Origin: Smittia aterrima
Taxonomy: Eukaryota; Arthropoda; Insecta; Diptera; Chironomidae
Direction: 5' to 3'
Assembly (NCBI GenBank): GCA_033063855.1
Contig: CP093830.1
Location: 9,114,854-9,178,853 of the forward strand
DNA length: 64,000 bases
Shown: one piece after another, positions 1-13,345 of the stretch
Layout of the letters: every line of letters starts with the position of its first letter
How positions within the stretch are numbered: the first letter of the stretch is position 1
The notes under the pieces: model-generated
Told to the model about the DNA's origin: nothing
Databases searched by the model: none
Seen by the model: only the letters and a program-made list of their open reading frames with translations
Position numbers and translations under genes: made by a program

Positions 1-3000
1 ACAAGGGGACGAGATGTGATGCTGTTGAGACTGTGTGAATGAAGTGGTCTCAGAGTTGCCACAAACATGAAATTAGCAAAATGTTCAATTGGAAATGTTC
101 ATTGCGAATTGTTATTTTGATTTTCGATTTCTTTCAATTTGAGTCCTTCGAGCATAAAACTTTGAGCGTGACGACATCTAACGAACATAATCCAAACACT
201 TCTCGCGACCAACAATCATCAATGATTGTGAAATCCTTTTAATGTGTCTCGGCTTAGCTGCATATTCCATGCGAAAGGGTTAAAAGAAATTGCGGAAAGC
301 GAGTAAAACTCTGGACGACAAACGATGGCAGCACAAATGTTTCGCTACTCAAAAATATTTTGTTAAAAAGAGTGGGGATTGAACTCGTTCAACGACCATT
401 ACGAAACTTATTTCATAAGCTCCGCCCACGATTTTTGTTAAAGTTTTTCAAGAGTTTTCAGACCATTCATAATTATTGAAGGGAAAAGTCGACAAAGGGT
501 TTGATTCACTGCTAAATAGTTCAATCAATTCACTCATCAGAGAGGTAACAAATTTATAAGAATTTTATAAGCGATGAAGTGAGCTTCATTCTAAATGTTT
601 ATTAAGATTGAAAATAGTTCCAAGGAAAACAACGATAAACTGGGAATCAATAAATGAATTTCCAGAACTGTTCAGATCGACTTCGATAAGTTCAATAAAA
701 TTTTATTGTTTCGTTCTTCAACTTGAAACCGACAAACCTCAACAATAAACAAAATTCAGTTTTAATCTTAAATTTCTATCATTTATGAACATTCAAATGC
801 TTTTAAATTTATTTCGTCGAAGAAGCTCAAACATTTTCTCTAGAAATTCACAATTCATCGATAATAATAAAATTAAGCTTAAAAATTTCTTCAATCAAGT
901 TATTAACCTGAAATACTCTTCCATCGATTGAAACTTTAAGTCGAATTTAAGTTCCCTCACAAACACAAAATATCGATTCCTTACTTTTTCTTAACTCTCC
1001 CCATAAATAAGTAATTAAATCACTTTGTCTCCGTCCCTCTCGTATCGTCCTCGATTATCATCATCATCATCTCGATGTCTGTTTACATTGTACCATTACA
1101 TGTTACACAATAAACGGCTTCTAATTGATTTTTAAAACACTCGCAGCAATGTCGTGCCATAAATCAATTAACCGACAAAACATTTTGAGTAAGCAAACAA
1201 AGTAAGCGACGTGTCAAAAAAATCATCGCGAGAAAGCTAACGATAAGCGGATCATTTGCACCTCATCAAGTGCTCCATTGACAAAAAAAGAAATTCTCAA
1301 CAAAAAAAAGGGAGGTAAATGAAATTAACATCATCGTGCTCCGTCCCGAGCCACTTCAATTGTGTAAAACGCTTCGCTTAAAAAAGAAAAAAAATCACAC
1401 AAAAAACCACCAAATAAACAAGGCCCCGGGGGAAAGAAATTCCTTGCGAGCAGAGATTTGCGGCTAACGCGAGAGAGAGAAACACGACGATGCAAATTTC
1501 CCACACATTTCGAGGTCATGAACGATGGACAGACGAAGCGATTTGCGAGGGAACTTTGTGGTCGTCGTTCCCTCGTTCGTTGTCCAACGGCCTTCTCCAA
1601 ACCGCTAAAAATCGCACACCGTGGGGGAGACGGAGACGGTTTTTGCGTGCTTTAGCAATTTACATTTTTCCAACAGCGATCGCAAAAAATTGCGATAAAA
1701 AATTACGCAAATTAACTGAGCTTACGGTGATTCCCAGATGAGAAAAGTCAACCCAGATGAGCGGTGATGTTGGCGAACCTCGCCGCGTTATTTTGCTCAT
1801 CTTGATCCAATACCATGGCAGCAACAAATGACAGCGAAGTGTCCAAACGAGCGAAACAAAAGTGAAAGAAATCCTCGCTGCAAAAAATCACTTTCGCATC
1901 ACGCCTGAACATGCTGTTGATGGTTTTTTTTGCTCTACAAACGAGCAGGAAAAAAATTGTAAAAACATTTATTTTCTGCTTAAATTGGAATCGAAAAAAT
2001 TGTGCGACTTGAACACTTTTCCTCTCTTTGATTCAATTGAAAGAGGGGAAGCATTTTCACGAGAAACTTTTTCATGTTTTTTGTCTGTTGTGCTGACCAG
2101 AATAAACGCAATTTCGGTGAATGGTTTGTAATATTGTTATTTATGTGAGAAATTGTTTCATACGAAAGGTTACATTGTCGTTACATCGAAATATTTCAAA
2201 CAATTCTAAGATGCTCACATGAGAGATCCTTAAGAAATCTAACAAGAAACATCGATAGCCAATGTTTGATTAACATATCCAAGCATCCAAGCCATTCATC
2301 ATGTTCCTTGAACTCATAAACCAGAAATGTAATTATCCAAAACGCAACGACGACGCCACAGAAAAAGTTGGAGTTCATATTTTTGTCGTCCTTACTCACA
2401 TTAAGACGACACACTAGAAAAACGTGGAACCATCTGTTTTCTATAAAAAAAAGCCCCGACTGTCTGCTTACAAACCCGTTGTCGTTGCTGGACGGTGGAC
2501 ACAATAGACTTCGAGTATGAACAGGATGGACAGTGGTTAAGGAGTAAATTTATGGGAATTTTTTGCTGTTTGTTGGCCGGTTTAGTTGACACATATGGAA
2601 GGCTGGTCGTTGCTTTTGTTTTTTATACGAAACGCAACTGGTTGAAAGTGTTTCTGGAGTTTTGATTGATTTTTTCACTCTTAATTTATGACTTAAAGCG
2701 ACATCGAGTTCACAAGTTAAAAGTTAAACCTCATCGCAATCACGAATGTCGTTGCAATTGCTGAAATAAAAATAATTTCCCTGTAATTTATGTTATGCAA
2801 TTTCCGCAGCGAAAAATTAATTAATGGCAGAAAATTTAATGCGACATTTCAAAAATGTCCACCCCATCCAACGAAGGCGCCCGTCATTCCACTCCTTCCC
2901 GAAAACTCGTTCAGCTTCATAGTCTGAACATGCGAAAAACTGAAAATGCATCCATCCAAAAAAGGAATTCAATTTTTAATTGTTTTAAAACAATGTGCAA

Positions 3001-6000
3001 CGCCATAATCCCCACATTATAATTATAAATTTTTATGTGAAACGTAATTAAAATGCAGTTGCCATCGAACGCGTTGCTATGACGATGTTCGCAGGCTTGT
3101 TTGTATTAAACGAAATGAAATAAAAGCGCGAGTTCCGATGAAGCTTTTGTTCTCGTTGCGTCGCTGCTTCCGCTCGCGAAGTGCATTTAATGTTTATTGA
3201 CCCGTTCAATTTCTCTCTCTCAGGACTGGCTTGGGATTAAGCACGACGATGCATTTTAAAGCTGCTCTTTCCCTTCGCTCGAGAGGCGTACAGCTTCCGC
3301 CTTTTATCCATTTCTACAATTGCAGCATTAATGAGTTGAAAAACATAATTTCGATGTATCATGTGTATGTTTGTGCAAGGGTGGACAAGGCAGCCTCATC
3401 TCACTCTACTTCCTCTCTCGAACATCGTCGAATGAAGCAAAAAATCAATAAATGCATAATTTAATAGCTGCGAGTGCATATTGCACAGATATAATCGCAC
3501 GCATGCATTTATGCTGCGCCTTTTTCGAGGAAAATGAAAGGGGCGTCGGAAGCTTTGGAACGAGAAGAGTTCGGGGGGAAGCCGATGAAAAAGTGTTATT
3601 GAATTTACCAGCGATTGAATTTGTTCGAAACAGTCACTGATGGAATTGATAAGCGAATGAATGTCCACAATATTCGTTTTGTCTGCAATGTATGTTCAAA
3701 GAGGGAAGGGCGAAAAGTCTTTTTCTCGTTTGGCAACAGATTTTATTTTAGAATCTATAATAACGCTAAAGTCCCAAAAATTTTCTTAATTACATTTTTA
3801 TGTCAATTATAAAACGTCGTTAATTAAAGTTTTTAATGTCACATCCATTTGGTGGAAACTTTTCCATTTAAAATTACTCACACCATGGCAGCTTTCATTC
3901 GAGTGGAGAAAAGTTTGAGGTGGCCAGAGTTGCTAAAGAACTTTGTTAGGGTTTTGCTTCAAGCAGAGATCTCATCATTTTGTTTCACAGTGAAACTTGT
4001 CAATTAACTTCACTGAACAATATTTTGCGTAAAATCTCAGTTTCAATCTTGAAGACTCCTTCGAACTAAAGCGATCAAATTTTTCGAGAACAAACTTTCT
4101 TTCGGTCCCTTTTTTCGCCTAAAAGGCTTTTTTTTTATCCAACTGACGCAGCTTCTTTCATATTTGCTGATCCTTATTAATCATTCATCTAAGTTCCCTC
4201 TCTTGGATCAAAAATAAATGAGAAAACTTGGAAGTGAGAATTTTCGTCTTTTATGAATTTTTGAACAACGACAAATAAAATTCACCCCCAAGCAATCAAA
4301 AGAAGTTGAAAGAGAACGAATAGTCATTCGAGACATGATAAAGATAAAAAGATCGACTTGTCATGTTCTGAAAAACTTTCCATTCGTTGCAAAAACTTTA
4401 ACCGAAAAACTCTAAGACGATTCAACTTTTTCCTCTCGAATCCCAAAGCTAACATTCATAAAAATAATTTTATCTTAGGAGCTCTCGAGAAAAACCTTCT
4501 TCTTCTATTTTTTACTGCGACGTAGTTGAGAGAGAGAGTTTAAAATTCTATGGAAGCATCCAGCGAAAGTGTCTCGTCAAAATCAAAAGACTCAAGCGAT
4601 TCTCCTCGACGACTCTGTCATTGTTAAGCAGTTTATGAAACGAAAGTAATAAAAAAAGCATTGAAATAAAATATAAAATCAACTCGAGGAGAGGGCGAGG
4701 GACAAAAAAGTATAAAATAAAGATCTTTTTGTGCTCCAAATATGAAGCAAGTGAAAGGGTTTTTCTAACATACAATGGCATTAAAATCCACACCCTCTTA
4801 ACAAACACTAAGGAGAGGAAAAAGAAAACCTTCAACGTCAGACCTCAAACCATCTAAAATCAGCTTTATCTTCTTTTCTCTGTTGCTACGAGGAAAAACA
4901 GCAGCAAAAAAGTTCTTTTTGAAATGCAAAATTAATGTTGGGTGAGAGACGAAGGAGGACGAGGTGCGATGATGAAGAAAAGGGTGGCTCATAGAACGAG
5001 CGAGCGTCTCTAGCCAACGAGAGTAAAAAACTTCCATCTCGTTTTATGGCGCACTGAATGAGAAACTTTTTATATTTTTCATCATGTTTTGAGAAGATTA
5101 TCTTGAAGAGCTGTTTGACTAAAGGCGTAGGAACGAGATGGGGTCGGAATCTTTTAAGAAAACATCATCCAGGGAGAGATCTGCTCTAAGCAAAGACTTC
5201 TCAAGGTTGTTTCGTAAAAACTTGCCCCCTTAATCTTAAAATTATTTGTGCCAACGCTGATCTTCACCATGGCAAGTGAGTAGATGGAGAATTAAGCTTC
5301 AAAGGATAGAATGTTAATGCCAACCGTGACGTTTTTTTCATCATAATTCTCATCTGCCATTGGCTTGCCTTTCTTTAAGAGTCACGAAGCAAACTTCAAG
5401 TTATTGCCATGAGCATGTAGTTAGAGTCTGAACAGTTGAGTCTTATCGGTAAAGCGAGCGAAAAATGATGTGAAAATGGATTTTATGAAGCGTCTATGCT
5501 AATTCTAACCTTTCGAGTTTAGTTTTATTATTTTCCTAAAGTTCTTTAGCAATCCCAGGGCAGATGAGAATTTGCGACAAAACTCGCAACTAAAAATAAC
5601 AAAAATCAATTCTGACAAGAGCTTAAAACCATCCAATTTCGCCCAGTTTGGCTCGCTAAGCTTGAAGCATCAAAACTTTTTCCTTCATCGTCTTTTTCCA
5701 TCCCAACCGCCATTTCTACAGCTTTCGTTTCCTACTCGAAGCCCCACACATCATCATCGTAGTTGGAGATGGAAAAACTTTTCTGCCGTAATTTTCTCGA
5801 GCTTCATGCGATGGAAAAAAAGTTTTCCTCTCGCTTTTTGAGTTGGAAAAATACGATGAGAAAATATTTTTTGTGCTTGGAAGAAAGGTTTGGTGGGAGA
5901 AGGTGGCAACGACTCGTTTCGTTCCTCCGCTATCATATTTCTATCGCTATGTATGTGCTCCGTCGAGCGAAGAGCTTGAAAACTTCCTTTATTTACAACT

Positions 6001-9000
6001 CTGCTTCTTAGATACTGAAAAATGTCTTATAATGGCGCTGCCTACGTGAAACTGAGAAAGAATCCTCAAACCATTATTTGAAGGATGCGAGGAAAAGTTG
6101 GAAGATGCCTGAGTGGAATATAAAGAAATCGCGCTTGAGTTTCAAAGACAAAAGAAAAGTTGGTTCATGAATTTTTCCATGCGCGCCTCTCTCTCACTCA
6201 TCGCTTTAGAAATAATTTGCAATCACAGGGATGACGAAGTGAAGTCTTGTCTTGAGATGCTGCAAGTTAACATCAAGTTTCTCGATCGTTAACTTTTAAA
6301 TTCATCATCAACAACCCTTTTCTTCGATATCAGTCATTAGAAGAAAGATAACGCGTATGGAGCGTTAATTGAATTAACAAACGCCAGCACGACGCTTTCT
6401 TCCACAGACTCGTGAGCCATAAAAATTGATTAAGCCCTGACAAAGATTTTTGTCGTCTCATTCCGTTTTCTAAAGCTTGTTAATTGCTATTGTGCTCGAG
6501 CCCCCGCCTTCTTCAATGAACTTTAAAAGTGAATTGAGGGAAAGAAACGGCGGCAAGAAAAATTAATTATTCCGCACGACGAAAAATAATTAAAGAAAAC
6601 TTTTGTGCTCACGAAGGCGAAGACTCCCCAGCTTCGTTGCGTGGATGTTGTAACAACAAGCGAACGCTCTTGACTCGAGTATGAGTTTGTTCGTAATCAT
6701 TAATCTTTTTGCCATAAACAAAACTCTTATTTCTCCTTCGTTTCTCGCCTTTTTCTTTTGAGGCGCTGTTGGGTGGCAATAAAAATCACTGAGCCGGAGA
6801 GAACGAGAGTTGCTTGAGGGAAGGAGCTCCTTGTTGAGAGAATATAATTAAATATAAACAAAAACATCATAAAAAGAGTGAAAATTTCAGAAAATGGTTC
6901 AAATTTTTCCCTTCCACCCTCTCAGCACACACAAAGCAGACTTCACCATCTTTGAATTCTTTTTCTTCCTTCCTCTCTACAGCAGCGCTGCTTTTCCAAC
7001 TTTTTTTTCCTCTCGTTTGCCATCTGAAAGGAATATAAAATTCCATTATTGCTTCTAACAAAAGCCCCCGCTTTCTCTGTCAACAAACAAACTCACACAC
7101 ACTCTCACGTTTGATCCATAAAGGTTGGAAATTTTATGTGCTCGTCTAATTATATTTTCCTCATCTTAACATTTATGGATTTTTTATTGTGTTACGTTCT
7201 TTTTTATTCGCAGAAAGATTGAGTTTGCTTTGCCATTAAAAAAGTTTGCACGACGTGAACGAAGGGAAAATATTTTAACATGAGCTCCCCTCAAACCTCA
7301 AGGCTGAAACATTAGATTCTCAGCTTGTGCTGATATGAACACGACGACGACGTCGACAACGGAAAAATTCTTCTGTTTGAAGGTGTATGAAAAGTGGTTG
7401 CAGATGTAAAAAAAAATCTCTCAGCTTGAGTTTCTTTCCGAGATGGCGGAGGTCGGAGGAATGCTGAAGAGAGCTGAGATGAATGTTCCTTCTGCTCTGC
7501 TATGTGCTCTTCTATACTTTTTTGTCGTAATAAAATTTTCCTTTTTATTACATATTTATAATGCCGGAGCTGCTCAGGAGGTTGAAGGAGAATGAGCGGA
7601 GGGCGGCTCACACATAAAAGCGAGCGAAGTGTGAGACGCCTCAGATATGTGCTCGGCAAAAATTATGTTTTTAATGCTTGTGTGTGCTTTTAAATAAATT
7701 ATAATCTTTTATAATAAGGAAAACATTTTTTCTCCGCTTTCAGCTCCGCCAGCGTCGTAATTTTCCTCTCGTCGTAGTCGCTCGCTTTCGAGAAAAAAAA
7801 TGAGGAAAATATTTCTCCATTAAATATAATTTCGGAGAATTTTCCTCGCTTTTAATGAATTAAATAAACGTTCTTTTATGCGAGACAGGAAAGTTTCAAT
7901 TAGTTGAAACTGTGATGCAAATTGGATTTTTAAAGTTTATTCTTCATTGTGTCAACCATCCATCGATTCGTTGAACTAACTAAAGTCCGTTAGAAACATT
8001 TCAGCAATCTCATTGACCGTTACAACTAAATCCAGTTCTCATTATTAGAATTTCCCCAAAAAAATAAATATTCTCACAACTCAAAAACTGGTTAATTCCA
8101 CTTCGGGACGCAAATCGTCCCGTTTAGTAATGCAAGCTGTTTGTGACGACCAGTGGTCAGCATAATCAGTTGCAAACGAAAGAAATAAGAAAAACCTGTT
8201 TGATGGGAAAGAAGTTTTTCTTGCGGAGCGAAGCGGTCAGTTTCATTGCGCCCTTAAAGAAATCGTAAGAAACAACAGATGGTCACTTTGAGAAAGGGGT
8301 TGTCTGAGATTTCTTTGTTGACCTTTCAACTTTTTATTCACGAGAAATCTCCTTAAATTTGAAAATATTTATTTTAAGGAAAAATCATTTTCTTCGCTGC
8401 CATTTTGAAGCGTCGTTTCGTATTTTTATCCGCCACCCCAGCGTAGTTCGTTTTTTCTTCGTCGTCGTAGTCGTCGAGAGGGTGGAAACCGTAGAAAATT
8501 CCTTTTGAAAAATGATCCGACTGCTGCTTAATGCCACAGCAGAAAAATGGAAATATCTTGAATCACGCGCACGAAAGAAAATGTTTTCTCTCATTTTTCC
8601 TCAGCCACCCTCGAACGTTAAACTCACACTCCCGGGACCGCTTTCCTGCTTCTTTCAATGCTTACGCATATTTCGAGAAATTTAATTTTTTCCGCTTCGA
8701 AAATTCTCAAAGTTTTCTTTTTCCCGCTTCTGCCATGTGTCGCGTGCCTGATGTTGTTTTTTAGCTGAAAATCGAGAATTTATGTGCTTCCACGAAAATC
8801 CTTTGCTTACATCTCCCACTTCGAATAAACTTTCTCCGCTTCACACATCTTTCATACGATCCAAGTTTTTCTTATTTTAATATTTAATTTTAATTAAAAA
8901 ATAACGAAGGAAAATTTTCCCTCCTCCCTTTGGAGTTTTATTTCAAGCGGAGAAAATGGAAAATTCTGTTATGGGACGGAGGGAGAGAGATTTTTCAAAA

Positions 9001-12000
9001 GAGCTGCTTGCTACATAAGAGGGAGGAAAGGAAAAGATAAGAAGAAAAGTTGGAAAAAGCGGCGTCCCAGTTGAGAGCGAGGGTGGAAATGAAAAATTAC
9101 TTTGATGGAGGACGAAGAAAGAGAAAGGCGAGGGTGTTGGAAACTTTATATTTCCATTTTTAAGCGAAAGAAAATTGCACGGAGCGAAATTTCTCATCGC
9201 TTGTCTTCTACTAACTTGAATGAAATCCATTCAGTGCCGCAGAGTCGTTTCTCTCGTTTCGAAATGGTAATTTGAATCATTTTCCTTTATATTCCGAGTA
9301 AATTTTTCTTGCTTCCGCCTCATACTCCTCCATGAGCTCAGTGGGAAAATTGCTCGCAGAAGCTTGAATTTATTTTCTATTTAATAGAATATTTCAACTC
9401 GGGTTTTAGTTGGGAGGGTTTCTTTTTTAATGCGGCACCATTTTTCTGCTTTCTCTATTGCGAAATATATTTCAATCCAAACTCCAAATGAGAAAAAGAA
9501 AATTCACCTCTTGTTTGACTGCTAGAGGTGGCTTGGCTTTAAGCACCCAGTAGTAGACTTTTTCATTTGAAGACTTACCGGTTTAAATATAAATTCAGCT
9601 GCTCATTCCACAGTCGAGACCGGTCAACACAAGATTAAAGTAGAAATGAAACCCGAAAACATGTCTGAGCTGATGACAAGTTCTAAAGTTTGTTATTGAT
9701 TTTATGTTTTCCCTTCGATGTCAATGCATTGCTTGAGATAATTTTAAATTCACGAAGCTTTAATGCTTTAGCATTGATCTAAAATTTCTTAGGATTTCTC
9801 GACTAAATCTCCAATCAAAACATGAAATAATTAGAGAATGACATGGCGATTACGGAAAATTCTCTGCGATGATTCCCTTTGTGGAATAATTCCGAGTAGA
9901 AGATTTTTGATTTGCGTTCGTTAGACTGATTTTCATTCCTGCAACGTGAGACTTGTTAGCTAACGTGAAAGCAATGCAATCACACGAATCATCAACAGCA
10001 GTTACAGAAATGAAACTTTCAATTTCCTTTTCTTCTGTTCATGACTGTTCATTGATAAACATTTCATATTAAAATCGATTCAGTTCTCAGCTCGAAGCAG
10101 AGCCGGGTGGATTGAATTTGTTGAGAAATTTATTGATTTGTGTGTCATGAATGTTATCGAACCTAATGGAACGTGAAACAAATGACTTTAAGCTGAAAAT
10201 GTTTTCGATAGAGTTCAATTTTCAAAGGAGACATTTTCATCTTCAACGCTTTCTACTAATAACTGAAGTCACCTTTGAATTCAAATGAGAACACAGAGCC
10301 ACACCCAGCGTCGGCTCTTCTCACTTAATATCCTCCATCGAAATGAAAAATCCCGTGGATTAATATCAAAGCTCGTTTGAAGCTTAAAATCTTTATCATT
10401 TTAACTTATAATGATGCGAGTTGATAAATTAAAAACTTTCTTTCACTTGACACCATCGTCGTCATGAAAATATAATCAAAAAGAACTTTGACAATTCCTT
10501 GACGTAATGAGATCTTTCTCCACTCGTTCCACTTTCGAGAAAAATATTTTCCTCAGCCGATGAAAGCCTCGAAGTGGGAGAAATGTTTCTTCACCACCTC
10601 ACATCGGAAAAACTTTGCTGCGATAAAAAGAGCGAGCGCTATAAAGATTTCTTTGCTGAGAAAAGAAAAATGAAATATTGAAAATTCTTAAACAAAAAAA
10701 ATTGTCTTCTTCTTCTCCTTTCATGAAATGTTTGTGTTGAGCAGTGGGGATGGAAATGTGATATTTTATTCAACCCCTTTTTCAAGAAATCTTATTAGAA
10801 TGGAGGAAGCCGCTTTAGCTTTCGCTCAAGAGATGGCGAAACTGAAAGTTTTTTTTAAAATGTTTTAAACGAATTAGTTTGTGTCATTAATGAGCGCGAA
10901 GATGAAGAAATATTCCACCCCGGGACTTGAGCTTTCATTCCGCGGTGTATTGCTTAAGGAATCATGAAAGAGAATGACAAATCTCAAATGAAATTGTATT
11001 CAAATAATATCAGAAAAGGAAATATATTTAAATTTTATAACGAGACAGGGATCATTAGTGAGTGACGTTATTTTTCTCATTAGTTAAAACCCTTCGAGTC
11101 ATCAAGTAAGAAAACTCTCTAAGAAATATTTGAGTCAAACAATTTGACATTTCTCCCCAATTCTCCCCAGCCACGTTTTCTTATTTTCTGCACAGTCGAG
11201 CGATAGTTTACAACGTTCTTATGATCCCGAACACTTTTTATTCTCCTCCCAAGTCTTCTTCGTTTTCTCGTATCCACTGCCGAAGCCATTGCTAGCGAGA
11301 AATGATTTTATAAATTTTCCTTTGCTCCCCCATTTGAGGAACTCAACAAAATCGAGAAAAAAACTTTCTCTTCGTTCGCTTAGAAATCTCTTAATTTAAA
11401 TTTCAAATTACACTCTCGTTCGGGAGGTTTTTACGAGATTGTTGCTGTAAAAGATATTTTCTTTGCTTCCCTCGAGGGAGATGATGAAGATGGATGTTGG
11501 AAAAAGGTTAATTACGTAAAGAATTTTTCTCTGCTGCATGGCGTAGCGAAGAAACGGAAGAGTGTCTGATGTGCCAACCCTCTTTTCCCTCTGAATCTGA
11601 TTTTTTTTAATTAAAAACTTTTCCCTTTTTTCCTTCGTCTGTTTACGTAGCGTTTCGAACGATAGAATGTCGGGAATATCTTGGCAACCCTTTTTCTACG
11701 TGAATTATAGTTTTCGTTACCCGCTCTTTTGTGAAAGCACAGCCAATAAGATTTTTTCGACGTCTCTCATTGGAGGAAACGACGAAGCGGAAAGAAGCAA
11801 ACATTTTTGTATCGCGACGACGTTGAAAACTTTTACGTCTTCCGTTTCGCGAAGTTCTTTCGTTAAGGGTGGAAAAACGGTAGCACGAGAAAATAACTTT
11901 ATGATCCTAAGTTCCCTTGTTACTCAATTCTCGCCTCCACCCACGAATCTAATCAAGAATTGAAACTCAACATGATAACGAGGAAGTTTACGAGTCAACA

Positions 12001-12446
12001 AAACTCTCGAAATCTGCTCCTATCACAAGAAACTCGAAGAAATGATGAAGAGTTTTATTAAACGTGGCAACGAAGTTTCTTATGAAACACTTTTTTTTTC
12101 TTCTGAGCTGTGTTGGCATTAAGCGAAAGAAGAAGAAGAAATCAAACAGAAATATTTTCAAGCTGCGAGATGTTCGTATTTTTTTCTTCTCGCTTGTAAA
12201 AAAGAAGAAGAAACTTACGCTCAGCTAAATCATCGTTTGAAGTTTATTCAATGCTTATCAATAAACTTTTTTAAATTAAATTACCTTCGATTAAGTCTAC
12301 GAGAAGTTGATAAATATTTTCTTTCTTTCTAATTTTAGTCAATGATACAAAAATATTTCCAAACTGATTAATTTCGATTTCGATAATAATTTATCGATTC
12401 AATGATTTTAATCTTTGTCAATAATAGAAACTAACAAAATAAAAAC
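1..12446. other. Gene-free AT-rich stretch
   Basis: I find no ORF here that looks like a conserved protein. The open frames are short, low in complexity and built from the same words (GAAAA, TTTTC, GCGAG, CTCGC). The DNA alternates polypurine and polypyrimidine tracts with scattered GAGAG runs, for example near 1470, 3215 and 4530. Three ATGs in good context (CCATGGCA at about 1814, 3884 and 5269) open only short frames. The stretch may be intergenic, a large intron or a regulatory domain of a gene outside the window. I cannot choose between these. Confidence 0.6.
8104..8122. repeat. Short perfect hairpin
   Basis: A perfect 7-base inverted repeat (CGGGACG and CGTCCCG) is separated by the 5-base loop CAAAT. 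It is GC-rich within AT-rich surroundings. It is too short for a miRNA precursor and no gene sits next to it, so no function is assigned. Confidence 0.5.
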
Positions 12447-12452
12447 AAAAAA
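12447..12452 (-). terminator. Pol III terminator of the minus-strand tRNA
   Basis: A run of six A on the plus strand is TTTTTT on the minus strand. It begins 7 bases after the 3' end of the minus-strand tRNA-Thr, and another T run follows. This is the usual RNA polymerase III stop signal. Confidence 0.75.
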
Positions 12453-12458
12453 GTTCCT

Positions 12459-12530
12459 TGCTTTCAGAGAGAATTGAACTCTCGACCTCCAGTTTACTAG
12501 ACTGGCGCTCTACCACTAAGCTATGAAAGC
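12459..12530 (-). tRNA. tRNA-Thr (anticodon AGT), minus copy
   Basis: The 72-nt gene folds into a full cloverleaf. It has a perfect 7-bp acceptor stem (GCTTTCA with TGAAAGC), a D arm within GCTTAGTGGTAGAGC, the anticodon arm CCAGT-CTAGTAA-ACTGG giving anticodon AGT (Thr, codon ACU), a T arm GAGAG-TTCAATT-CTCTC and discriminator A. The internal promoter boxes are TAGCTTAGTGG (A box) and GAGTTCAATTC (B box). There is no intron and CCA is not encoded. It is identical over all 72 bases to the plus-strand copy 144 bases away, in head-to-head orientation. Confidence 0.96.
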
Positions 12531-12674
12531 AGATAATTTGATGATTTCGTTGCAGATAAATTGCTTTTCCAAAAAAAAAGTTCTTTTCTTTAAAATAAAA
12601 AGAATTAAAAATTGCAACATGTAAGAAAATGTCAGAAAAATGTTTTTTGTCAAAGAAGAATCATCAAATAACCT

Positions 12675-12746
12675 GCTTTCATAGCTTAGTGGTAGAGCGC
12701 CAGTCTAGTAAACTGGAGGTCGAGAGTTCAATTCTCTCTGAAAGCA
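12675..12746 (+). tRNA. tRNA-Thr (anticodon AGT), plus copy
   Basis: This 72-nt gene is identical to the divergent copy at 12459-12530 and has the same cloverleaf, anticodon AGT, and A and B boxes. The similarity extends beyond the gene. The 5' flanks of both copies share ATCATCAAAT shortly before the gene and CTGCTTTC at its start, and both 3' flanks read GCAAG-n-AACTTTTTT. This points to a fairly recent inverted duplication, or to gene conversion between the copies. Confidence 0.96.
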
Positions 12747-12752
12747 AGTAAC

Positions 12753-12758
12753 TTTTTT
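12753..12758 (+). terminator. Pol III terminator of the plus-strand tRNA
   Basis: A run of six T starts 7 bases after the discriminator base and is followed by further T runs. This is the standard RNA polymerase III termination signal. Confidence 0.75.
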
Positions 12759-12883
12759 ATTTTTTTATTTAATATTTTTAAAAGAAAATGTTTTTAATTA
12801 CCGAACTAATTAGATTTGCATCGATTGATCTTTTAAATAAATCAAAAACTTGTTTAACTTCGTTGATATTTTTCTTTCTTCTT

Positions 12884-13345
12884 TTATTTGTTTTCTGTTG
12901 CTTTCGGCAGTTCCCTCGAATACACAAAGTTTTTGTCATTTCTGAAAATCTTTAAAAAATTATTCAAGAAAATATTTTTCCCACATATCAACTTTTCAAA
13001 AACTTTTATCGTCCCAGATCCGAACAATTCATTCATTTCCAATCGAACCTGTTCAACCAGATTTATGTCTTCAAGGCGCTTCGAGTCTTGTCCCTCAAAT
13101 TGACCTGCATGACACTTGCTTGTCTTCCAACAGCCGTTCACCCTCTTTACGATGGGACCGAATGGTCGATACTGATTCGAAGAAGGGTTCCAAGAAGGAT
13201 TTCCCAAGTAAATTTTTCGTAAGAAAACTGGATTAGCGAAACAAGAAAACTTTGAAAACTTGTTTAAGTTATTTTTGTTGTGAGAAAATTTGAAGCTCCG
13301 AATGTGTTGGCAGCTCTGATTCTTAAATGGGACAAACGAAATCAA
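12884..13345 (-). other. Unrecognised 153-codon open frame
   Basis: This frame stays open for 153 codons. Its middle part (about 13015-13215) is less biased in composition than the surroundings and reads like protein, with mixed charged and polar residues, two Cys and a Trp. The ends are Phe/Lys/Asn-rich like the noncoding background. I do not recognise a family. No clear promoter, splice signals or partner exons are visible. It may be a decayed gene or transposon fragment, or chance. Confidence 0.2.

Noticed and set aside
1814..1864. ATG in strong context (ACCATGGCAGC) and similar ATGs near 3884 and 5269 as conserved first exons
   Set aside because: Frames close after 16, about 40 and 4 codons, and no convincing donor leads to a conserved partner exon.
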